Source: Aeromonas sp. RU39B (GTDB lineage: Bacteria > Pseudomonadota > Gammaproteobacteria > Enterobacterales > Aeromonadaceae). Taken from it: a DNA stretch of 64,000 bases. Below the pieces are notes generated by a model. The model was given only the letters and a program-made list of their open reading frames with translations. It was not told the origin of the DNA and did not search any database. The stretch is from contig NZ_FTMJ01000003.1 in assembly GCF_900156095.1 (NCBI RefSeq), positions 248,001-312,000 on the forward strand, read 5' to 3'. Made by a program: the position numbers and the translations under genes. Below are positions 57,534 through 64,000 of the stretch, in pieces (positions within the stretch are counted from its first letter, which is position 1; each line of letters opens with the position of its first letter).

Positions 57534-58568
57534 TCAGACACTGTTCGGATCCACCGCCTTGGCTCTGGCATCCTGCTGGGAGACATCGCCGCGCCCGACC
57601 AACTGCTTGAGCGCCTGATCCATGGTCTGCATGCCATGCACCATCCCGGTCTGGATCACCGAATAGAGCTGGGCCACCTTGTCTTCACGAATCAGATTTC
57701 GCACCGCCGGAATACCGATCATGATCTCGTGAGCAGCCACCCGCCCTCCCCCAATACGCTTGAGCAGCGTTTGCGAGATAACCGCTCGCAGCGACTCTGA
57801 CAACATGGAGCGCACCATGTCCTTCTCGGCGCCCGGGAACACGTCGATGATCCGGTCTATCGTCTTGGCCGCCGACGAGGTGTGCAGGGTGCCAAACACC
57901 AGATGGCCGGTTTCAGCCGCGGTCAGCGCCAGACGAATGGTCTCAAGGTCGCGCAGTTCCCCCACCAGGATAATGTCGGGGTCTTCACGCAGAGCCGAGC
58001 GCAAGGCGTTACTAAAGCTCTTGGTATCGCGATGCACTTCACGCTGGTTGACCAGACAGCGCTTGTTTTGATGCACAAATTCGATGGGGTCTTCGATAGT
58101 CAGGATGTGGTGCTGAAACTGATCGTTGATGTAATCGATCATCGCCGCCAGCGTGGTTGATTTACCCGAACCGGTCGGGCCGGTCACCAGCACCAGACCA
58201 CGCGGATATTCGGCAATCTTGCGGAAAATCTCCGGCGCCTGAATATCATCAAGGCTCAGCACGGTACTGGGGATAGTCCGAAACACGGCGCCGGCCCCCC
58301 GGGACTGCTGAAACGCGTTGACCCGAAAGCGGGCCATGCCGGGAATTTCGAACGAGAAATCCACCTCGTAGTTCTCTTCGAGCTCAGAGCGCTGTTGGTC
58401 ATTCATGATGTCATAGACCAGGGCATGGACCTCGCGATGCTCGAGCGCCGGCAGGTTGATCTTGCGCATCTCGCCATCGACCCGAATCATCGGGGGCACC
58501 CCGGCAGAGAGGTGTAGATCCGACGCTTTATGCTTTACACTAAAGGCCAATAACTCTGTGATATCCAT
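57534..58568 (-). CDS. pilT: Type IV pilus retraction ATPase PilT
   Basis: Hexameric motor that depolymerises the pilus for twitching motility. The 344-residue protein has Walker A LVTGPTGSGKSTTLAAM, the Asp box DDIQAPEIFRK region and EDPIEFVHQNK, Walker B IILVGELRDLETI and the His box GHLVFGTLHTSSAAKTIDRI; the C-terminal AIRNLI-type signature reads AVRNLIREDK. It is divergent from yggS with 39 bases between, so their promoters must overlap. pilU is not adjacent on the side visible. Confidence 0.97.
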   Translation of the reverse strand: MDITELLAFSVKHKASDLHLSAGVPPMIRVDGEMRKINLPALEHREVHALVYDIMNDQQRSELEENYEVDFSFEIPGMARFRVNAFQQSRGAGAVFRTIPSTVLSLDDIQAPEIFRKIAEYPRGLVLVTGPTGSGKSTTLAAMIDYINDQFQHHILTIEDPIEFVHQNKRCLVNQREVHRDTKSFSNALRSALREDPDIILVGELRDLETIRLALTAAETGHLVFGTLHTSSAAKTIDRIIDVFPGAEKDMVRSMLSESLRAVISQTLLKRIGGGRVAAHEIMIGIPAVRNLIREDKVAQLYSVIQTGMVHGMQTMDQALKQLVGRGDVSQQDARAKAVDPNSV

Positions 58569-58607
58569 AGATTTGTCATTCCCCCATCAGCGGTCAAGAA
58601 ATACACC

Positions 58608-59309
58608 ATGAGCCAGATTGCCGAGCACCTTAAGCAAGTCGAGGCGCGCATTAGTCGTGCAGCCAGCGACGCAGGTCGCCCCAGCGGTGAGATTGCACTG
58701 CTGGCGGTTAGTAAAACCAAGCCACTGGACGCCATTGTAGAAGCATTTGAGCACGGTCAGCGCCGTTTTGGTGAATCCTATGCTCAGGAAGCGGCCGCCA
58801 AGATCGATGCACTGCGCCAAGACTCCCGCTTCGATGCCATCGAGTGGCACTTTATCGGTCCGCTGCAATCGAACAAGAGCCGGCTGGTTGCCGAGCGCTT
58901 TGACTGGGTACAAAGCGTCGATCGCAGCAAGCTGGTTGAACGTCTGCAACAGCAGCGCCCGGCCGACATGCCAGCGCTAAATGTCTGTCTGCAAATCAAT
59001 ATTAGCGGAGAGAGCAGTAAATCCGGAATGACGGAAGCGGCGATTTTCGAACTGGCCGCCGAGGTGGCCGCCTGTGATCGCCTCTGTCTGCGTGGCCTGA
59101 TGGCGATTCCGGAGCACACCGACGACCTGACGCGGCTCGGAGAGCAGATGGCGCGCATGCAGCAACTGTTCACCCGCCTCAAGGCAGACTACCCCCAGAT
59201 TGACACCCTTTCGATGGGCATGACCGAGGATCTGGAACCGGCCATCCACCATGGCAGTACCATGGTGCGGGTCGGTACCGCCATTTTCGGTGCCCGTGAT
59301 TACTCATAA
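58608..59309 (+). CDS. yggS: PLP homeostasis protein YggS
   Basis: A single-domain alanine-racemase-fold protein that buffers pyridoxal phosphate. The 233-residue protein has the PLP lysine in LLAVSKTKPLDAI, then GESYAQEAAAK, EWHFIGPLQSNKSR and the C-terminal SMGMTEDLEPAIHHGSTMVRVGTAIFG. First gene of the rightward run yggS-proC-yggT-yggU. Confidence 0.96.
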   Translation: MSQIAEHLKQVEARISRAASDAGRPSGEIALLAVSKTKPLDAIVEAFEHGQRRFGESYAQEAAAKIDALRQDSRFDAIEWHFIGPLQSNKSRLVAERFDWVQSVDRSKLVERLQQQRPADMPALNVCLQINISGESSKSGMTEAAIFELAAEVAACDRLCLRGLMAIPEHTDDLTRLGEQMARMQQLFTRLKADYPQIDTLSMGMTEDLEPAIHHGSTMVRVGTAIFGARDYS

Positions 59310-59320
59310 GCAGGATGCGT

Positions 59321-60145
59321 ATGCAACACAGACAGATCGCCTTTATCGGTGCCGGCAACATGAGCCGCAGCATCATCATGGGGCTGGTGCGTTCCGGTTA
59401 TCCGGCAACCCACATCACGGCCGCCAACCCGAGCCGGCCCAAGCTGGATGCACTGGCTCAAGAGTGTGGTATCCGCATCACACAGGACAACGCCGAGGCA
59501 GCCCGTCAGGCCGAGGTGATTGTGCTGGCCGTCAAGCCGCAACTGATGGCCCAGATGCTAACCGACCTGCTGGCACAACTGGGTTCGCTCGAGGGCAAAT
59601 TACTGGTCTCCATTGCAGCGGGCATTAAGGTTGAGCGTCTCGCGCAGATGGCGGGCGGCCACCAGCGCATCGTGCGCTGCATGCCCAACACGCCGGCTCT
59701 GCTGGGGCTGGGGATGACCGGCCTCTATGCACCGGCGCATCTCGATGCCGCCGATCGCACCTTTACTGAAAAGATGCTGCAAGCCGTCGGCCAGACCCTG
59801 TGGGTGGCAGATGAGAGCGGCATCAACGGTGTGATTGCCGCCGCAGGCAGTGCGCCGGCCTATTTCTTCCTGTTTATGCAGGCCATCTGTGAAGAGGCCG
59901 AGCGGATGGGCTTTAGCCCTGAGCAGGCACGTCAGCTGGTACAGCAGACCGCGCTTGGCGCCGCCGCCATGGTCGAGCGCAATCCCGATCTCGCCCTCAG
60001 CCAGCTGCGTGAGCAGGTGACCAGCAAGGGCGGTACCACCGCCGAAGCCATCCGTACCTTCCAGGAGCAGGGGCTGATGGAGCTGACCGCCCACGCCATG
60101 CAGGCTGCTGTTCGCCGTGCCGGCGAGATGGAATCACTTTTTTAA
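59321..60145 (+). CDS. proC: Pyrroline-5-carboxylate reductase
   Basis: Last step of proline synthesis, NADPH-dependent. The 274-residue protein starts with the Rossmann loop FIGAGNMSRSIIMGL and has ILAVKPQLMAQML, RCMPNTPALLGLGMTGLYAP and the C-terminal signature REQVTSKGGTTAEAI. AGGA precedes the ATG at 59321; an ATG six bases upstream is the alternative. It is 11 bases after yggS. Confidence 0.96.
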   Translation: MQHRQIAFIGAGNMSRSIIMGLVRSGYPATHITAANPSRPKLDALAQECGIRITQDNAEAARQAEVIVLAVKPQLMAQMLTDLLAQLGSLEGKLLVSIAAGIKVERLAQMAGGHQRIVRCMPNTPALLGLGMTGLYAPAHLDAADRTFTEKMLQAVGQTLWVADESGINGVIAAAGSAPAYFFLFMQAICEEAERMGFSPEQARQLVQQTALGAAAMVERNPDLALSQLREQVTSKGGTTAEAIRTFQEQGLMELTAHAMQAAVRRAGEMESLF

Positions 60146-60151
60146 GGAGCC

Positions 60152-60706
60152 TTGATGAATACCGCCTATTTCCTCATCAACACTGTTTTTGATCTCTACC
60201 TGATGGTCGTGCTGCTGCGTGTCTGGCTGCAGTGGGCCCGGGCCGATTTCTACAATCCGCTGAGCCAGATGGTGGTCAAGCTCACCAGCCCGGTGCTGGT
60301 GCCGCTGCGCCGTATCATTCCGGGGTTTGGCGGCATCGACTTTGCCGGCATTCTGCTGGCCCTGTTGGTGGCACTGGGCAAGTTGGCACTGCTCAAAAGC
60401 ATGAACATCCTGCAGACCGACTGGATGACCATGTCGCTGTTTGCTCTGCTCACCGTGCTGAAAAAGGCTGGCGCCATGGTGTTCTGGGTACTGCTGATCC
60501 GCGCCATTCTGAGCTGGGTCAGCCAGGGCCGTAACCCGATTGAATACGTCATGCATCAGCTGACCGAGCCGTTCCTGCACCCGATCCGCCGCATTCTGCC
60601 GCCGCTGGGTGGTCTGGATCTCTCGGTGCTGGTTGCCTTTATCGCCCTGCAGGCGCTCAACTACCTGCTTGGCGACCTGTTTGGCCAGCTCTGGTTTCTG
60701 ATCTGA
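60152..60706 (+). CDS. yggT: YggT family membrane protein
   Basis: A 184-residue membrane protein with two repeated YGGT units, each with a hydrophobic hairpin: [18 protein letters not shown] then [17 protein letters not shown], and [17 protein letters not shown] then [18 protein letters not shown]. The family has been linked to osmotic and potassium tolerance. Its last base pairs overlap the first codon of yggU. Confidence 0.93.
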   Translation: MMNTAYFLINTVFDLYLMVVLLRVWLQWARADFYNPLSQMVVKLTSPVLVPLRRIIPGFGGIDFAGILLALLVALGKLALLKSMNILQTDWMTMSLFALLTVLKKAGAMVFWVLLIRAILSWVSQGRNPIEYVMHQLTEPFLHPIRRILPPLGGLDLSVLVAFIALQALNYLLGDLFGQLWFLI

Positions 60707-61008
60707 TGCCAGCCGTGACCTGGCAGGGGGATGAGCTGATCCTGCAACTGCTCATCCAACCCAAAGCCAGCCGCGACCAGATCGTCGGCCTGCACGGTGA
60801 CGAGCTCAAAGTCGCGATCACGGCGCCGCCGGTGGATGGGCAGGCTAATGCCCATCTCATCAAATATCTGGCCAAGCAGTTCAAAGTGGCGAAGGGGCAG
60901 GTTACGGTGATCCGCGGCGAGTTGGGCCGTCACAAAACGCTCAGCGTTCTGGCGCCTAAACAGCTACCCGATGAAATCACGGCGCTACTCGCGGATATGC
61001 ACGGATGA
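60706..61008 (+). CDS. yggU: DUF167 protein YggU
   Basis: A 100-residue protein with the family pattern [20 protein letters not shown], then [20 protein letters not shown] and [14 protein letters not shown]. Small alpha/beta fold of unknown function, conserved with yggT. Its start overlaps the yggT stop and its stop overlaps the next gene by four bases. Confidence 0.93.
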   Translation: MPAVTWQGDELILQLLIQPKASRDQIVGLHGDELKVAITAPPVDGQANAHLIKYLAKQFKVAKGQVTVIRGELGRHKTLSVLAPKQLPDEITALLADMHG

Positions 61009-61442
61009 GTCGCCCTCTGCAGCTGTTGTTATCACTGCTGATGGCTCTGACTGCATGGCAGAGTATCGCCGCTGAGCCTTCGGCACAGACGCAGCAGGTG
61101 GGACGCTGGCAGGTGCACTACAGCGCCATCCCCTCCAGCTTTCTGTCACCGTCCATCACCCGTCAGTATCAGATTGAGCGCAGCCGCTACAACGGCATCA
61201 TCACCCTTACCGTACTCGATGCTAAGGGCGTCGCCCAGAGCGTGGCTCTGAACGCCGAGGCGACCAACCTGACCGGCACCCGGCGCGAGCTCGCATTTCG
61301 GGAGATCAAAGAGGGGCCGGCCATCTATTACCTAGCCGAGATCCCCTATCGCAACGAGGACACCTGGCGCATCAAGGTGGCCTTGCTCGATCAGGGCGTC
61401 GCCCACGAACTGCAGTTTATGCACACCTTCTACGTCGATTAA
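61005..61442 (+). CDS. DUF4426 periplasmic protein
   Basis: A 145-residue exported protein with a signal peptide ([17 protein letters not shown]) and a beta-rich mature domain ([47 protein letters not shown]) characteristic of DUF4426. The function is not known; it often follows yggU in Vibrio and Aeromonas. Last gene of the rightward run. Confidence 0.85.
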   Translation: MSRPLQLLLSLLMALTAWQSIAAEPSAQTQQVGRWQVHYSAIPSSFLSPSITRQYQIERSRYNGIITLTVLDAKGVAQSVALNAEATNLTGTRRELAFREIKEGPAIYYLAEIPYRNEDTWRIKVALLDQGVAHELQFMHTFYVD

Positions 61443-61859
61443 CTAGCCCGCCACGGGCAGCAGATGCAGCTCGGGCTCGCGCGCCGTCAGCAAATCCACC
61501 CACTGTCCTCCCGCTATGATGCGGTAATGGCGAATCGCTTCGTCGAGGTGTTTACCCCGCGACTCCTGGTGCCACCAGGCGAGCAGACGGGAGGGGGTGA
61601 TGATCTGAATCGGCTCTTGCGCCGCATCATGGACCTCGCCAATGTCTTGCTCGGCCAGCGTCCGACACAGCAGAACCCCGTGAAAATAGACCCGCCCTTG
61701 CTCCAGCGGTGGCATATCGATGCTGCGTGAGCGCCCCAGCGTTACCGTGAGCGAGCTGCTCCACAGGTCATGATGCAGTGAAGAGATGACCAGCTCGCGC
61801 AGCTGGCGGGCTGGGGCCCAAGGGACGGCGACCTGTCCAGTGGTCAGTGGGTACTCCAT
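61443..61859 (-). CDS. Conserved hypothetical protein, 138 residues
   Basis: A leftward gene whose stop directly abuts the end of the DUF4426 gene. The soluble product begins MEYPLTTGQVAVPWAPARQL, has a central arginine- and histidine-containing part and ends in a hydrophobic turn. No motif is recognised. GGGAGG lies upstream of the ATG, which supports it as a real gene. Confidence 0.6.
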   Translation of the reverse strand: MEYPLTTGQVAVPWAPARQLRELVISSLHHDLWSSSLTVTLGRSRSIDMPPLEQGRVYFHGVLLCRTLAEQDIGEVHDAAQEPIQIITPSRLLAWWHQESRGKHLDEAIRHYRIIAGGQWVDLLTAREPELHLLPVAG

Positions 61860-61928
61860 ACAAACCTCCCGCTACCGTTTTTTTGAGTGTAACCAGCATC
61901 GGGGTCGGCAAATCAAGTCATCCGGATG

Positions 61929-61957
61929 AAAAAAAGCCCCGACCAGAGGCCGGGGCT
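61929..61957 (-). terminator. Terminator of prfB-lysS
   Basis: On the minus strand AGCCCCG pairs with CGGGGCT, extended by internal GGCC pairing, and seven T residues follow. It is 36 bases beyond the lysS stop. Confidence 0.85.
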
Positions 61958-61992
61958 CATGTTGTCATCCTGCCGGGCAGGAAAACAGTGGC

Positions 61993-63528
61993 TTACTTTT
62001 GCGGGCGCAGGGCCGGGAACAGGATCACGTCGCGAATGGTGTGGCTGTTGGTGAACAGCATCACCAGACGGTCAATACCGATACCCTGACCGGCAGTCGG
62101 CGGCAGGCCGTGTTCCAGTGCCGTCACGAAGTCAGCGTCATAGAACATGGCTTCGTCGTCACCGGCTTCCTTCTGGGCCACCTGGGCACGGAAACGCTCG
62201 GCTTGGTCTTCGGCATCGTTCAGCTCGGAGAAGCCGTTGGCCAGTTCGCGGCCACCGATGAAGAACTCGAAGCGATCGGTCACTTCCGGGTTCTCGTCGT
62301 TACGACGGGCGAGCGGAGAAACAGCGGCCGGGTACTCGGTGATAAAGGTCGGTTGCAGCAGCATGTGCTCCACGGTCTCTTCGAAGATCGCGGTGATCAC
62401 ATGACCCAGCTCCCAGCTCTTCATCAGTTCGATGTGCAGACGCTTGGCAACGGCGGTGGCCTTCTCCAGTGTGGAGAGGTCATCACGGGTCACATCCGGG
62501 TTGAACTTCAGGATCGAATCAACCATAGAGAGGCGTTGGAACGGCTGACCGAAGTCGATCTCCAGACCCTCTTCACCCTCTTTGGCGTAACGGATCTTGG
62601 TGTCGCCAAGGATGTCTTGCGCCAGCGTGCGCAGCATCTCTTCGGTCAGATCCATCAGGTCGATGTAGTCGGCGTAGGCCATATAGAACTCGAGCATGGT
62701 GAACTCGGGGTTATGGCGAACCGAAATACCTTCGTTACGGAAGTTACGGTTGATCTCATACACGCGCTCGAAGCCACCCACCACCAGACGCTTGAGGTAG
62801 AGCTCAGGCGCGATACGCAGGTACATGTCGATGTCCAGCGCATTGTGGTGAGTCACGAACGGACGAGCCGACGCGCCACCCGGGATGACTTGCATCATCG
62901 GGGTTTCCACTTCCATGAACTGCTTGGCGTTCAGGAAGTTACGGATACCTTGAACCACCTTGGTACGCACCATGAAGGTCTTGCGCGACTCTTCGTTGGC
63001 AATGAGGTCAAGGTAACGTTGACGGCAGCGGGCTTCCTGATCGGTCAGACCCTTGTGCTTTTCCGGCAGCGGACGCAGCGCCTTGGTCAGCAGGCGGATG
63101 GTGGAGACGTGTACCGAGAGCTCACCGGTCTTGGTCTTGAACACGGTACCTTCGACACCGACGATGTCACCTAAGTCCCACTTCTTGAACTGTTCGTTGT
63201 AGAAGCCTTCCGGCAGGTCATCACGGGTCACGTAGACCTGGATCTTGCCAGCCATGTCCTGCAGGGTGGCAAATGCCGCTTTACCCATGATACGACGCGT
63301 CATGATCCGACCGGCAATTTTCACCCGTTTACCCAGAGCAGCCAGTTCTTCCTCAGATTTAGCGCCGAGCTCGGCGTGCAGTTCGCCGGAAAGGCTGTCA
63401 CGACGGAAGTCGTTGGGGAAGGGGTTGCCCTGCGCACGCAGCGCAGCAAGCTTGGAGCGACGCTCTGCCATCTCGTTGTTGAGTTCCTGGCCGAGCTCGA
63501 CTTCCGGAGTCATGGTTTGTTCAGACAT
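61993..63528 (-). CDS. lysS: Lysyl-tRNA synthetase, class II
   Basis: Charges tRNA-Lys. The 511-residue class II synthetase has the N-terminal OB anticodon-binding domain ([19 protein letters not shown]), motif 2 in [17 protein letters not shown] and [18 protein letters not shown], and motif 3 in [18 protein letters not shown]. The length is close to E. coli LysS (505). It follows prfB by 22 bases, the classical two-gene operon. Confidence 0.98.
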   Translation of the reverse strand: MSEQTMTPEVELGQELNNEMAERRSKLAALRAQGNPFPNDFRRDSLSGELHAELGAKSEEELAALGKRVKIAGRIMTRRIMGKAAFATLQDMAGKIQVYVTRDDLPEGFYNEQFKKWDLGDIVGVEGTVFKTKTGELSVHVSTIRLLTKALRPLPEKHKGLTDQEARCRQRYLDLIANEESRKTFMVRTKVVQGIRNFLNAKQFMEVETPMMQVIPGGASARPFVTHHNALDIDMYLRIAPELYLKRLVVGGFERVYEINRNFRNEGISVRHNPEFTMLEFYMAYADYIDLMDLTEEMLRTLAQDILGDTKIRYAKEGEEGLEIDFGQPFQRLSMVDSILKFNPDVTRDDLSTLEKATAVAKRLHIELMKSWELGHVITAIFEETVEHMLLQPTFITEYPAAVSPLARRNDENPEVTDRFEFFIGGRELANGFSELNDAEDQAERFRAQVAQKEAGDDEAMFYDADFVTALEHGLPPTAGQGIGIDRLVMLFTNSHTIRDVILFPALRPQK

Positions 63529-63550
63529 GGTGATTCCTGATTGCTTCGTT

Positions 63551-64000
63551 TTACAGGCCTGATTTCAGGCTGGCTTCGATGAACTTGTCCAGATCCCCGT
63601 CCAGCACAGACTGGGTATTACGGGTTTCTACGCCGGTACGCAGATCCTTGATACGGGCATCATCCAGCACGTAGGAGCGGATCTGGCTACCCCAGCCGAT
63701 ATCGGACTTGGAGTCTTCCAGCGCCTGCTTCTCGGCATTCTGCTTCTGCAGCTCGTACTCATAGAGCTTGGCCTTGAGCTGCTTCATGCACTGATCTTTG
63801 TTTTTGTGCTGCGAGCGGTCGTTCTGGCACTGTACCACGATATTGGTAGGCAAGTGGGTGATACGAACCGCAGACTCGGTACGGTTTACGTGCTGACCAC
63901 CGGCACCAGAGGCGCGGTACACGTCGATACGCAGATCGGCCGGGTTGATCTCGATATCGATATCGTCATCCACTTCCGGATAGACGAACACCGAGCAGAA
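63551..64000 (-). CDS. prfB: Peptide chain release factor 2 (3' part, cut by the window edge)
   Basis: Promotes hydrolysis of peptidyl-tRNA at UGA and UAA stops. The visible 149 residues are the C-terminal part of RF2: [14 protein letters not shown], the catalytic GGQ in [38 protein letters not shown] and the end [12 protein letters not shown]. The gene continues past the right edge without a start in view; the programmed +1 frameshift site near its 5' end, usual in this gene, would be outside. Confidence 0.97.
   Translation of the reverse strand, partial: FCSVFVYPEVDDDIDIEINPADLRIDVYRASGAGGQHVNRTESAVRITHLPTNIVVQCQNDRSQHKNKDQCMKQLKAKLYEYELQKQNAEKQALEDSKSDIGWGSQIRSYVLDDARIKDLRTGVETRNTQSVLDGDLDKFIEASLKSGL

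Overview
The window looks like a gammaproteobacterial chromosome, most probably Aeromonas. The evidence is a run of gene neighbourhoods in the order expected for that genus: prfB-lysS; yggS-proC-yggT-yggU; pilT; oxyR; mrcA divergent from pilMNOPQ; aroK-aroB-damX-dam-rpe-gph-trpS; an arginine succinyltransferase cluster; cysJIH; folB-folK; and plsY next to a tRNA cluster. The genus call is an inference from gene content and order.

Positions 1 to about 17,100 are a mosaic accessory region (genomic island). From left to right it holds: a BrxR/CapW-like WYL regulator with its own inverted-repeat operator; a hairpin-rich stretch with a 32-codon gene; two unknown genes; an Eco29kI-like restriction-modification pair (GIY-YIG nuclease and cytosine-C5 methyltransferase) in visibly AT-rich DNA; a small operon built around a family-B DNA polymerase that resembles the primer-independent PolB of pipolins; about 1.5 kb of gene-free DNA with unusual C-tracts and competing hairpins; a WYL regulator / TM2 membrane protein / secreted protein trio; a P4-type tyrosine integrase; and a run of mobile-element genes (a DUF2787 protein and several unknowns). 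It ends in a 390-bp gene-free stretch with at least seven copies of an RGACCGGA-type repeat. A methionine-aminopeptidase-like gene with a foreign-looking, membrane-type C-terminus lies at the junction with the conserved chromosome.

From 18.1 kb on, the chromosome is conserved. Four tRNA genes (Phe, Thr, Phe, Asn in transcription order) share one strong promoter and one terminator. Next come plsY, folB-folK, an MdtD-like exporter, a COG0523 GTPase paired with a sugar-lactone-oxidase-type flavoprotein, a flavin monooxygenase, and a diguanylate cyclase broken by a one-base homopolymer shift. They are followed by a VOC protein, an XRE-2TM regulator, an RpiB/LacAB-like protein, assimilatory sulfate reduction (cysJIH), a YqaB-like phosphatase, a PagL-like lipid A deacylase, and the arginine catabolic genes astC-astA-astD with a DUF1338 gene.

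The right third holds the pabA-type amidotransferase, the aroK-to-trpS operon (shikimate, septation/SPOR, Dam methylation, pentose phosphate, tRNA charging), the type IV pilus assembly operon pilMNOPQ, penicillin-binding protein 1A, the peroxide regulator oxyR beside yaaA, the retraction motor pilT, and the yggS-proC cluster. It ends with lysS and the 3' part of prfB, which runs off the right edge.

The most unusual content is the PolB operon. It combines a polymerase with an intact exonuclease and a pipolin-like active site, a coupled 133-residue partner, and a terminator placed just before the polymerase start, all inside an integrase-bearing island that also carries a restriction-modification system.
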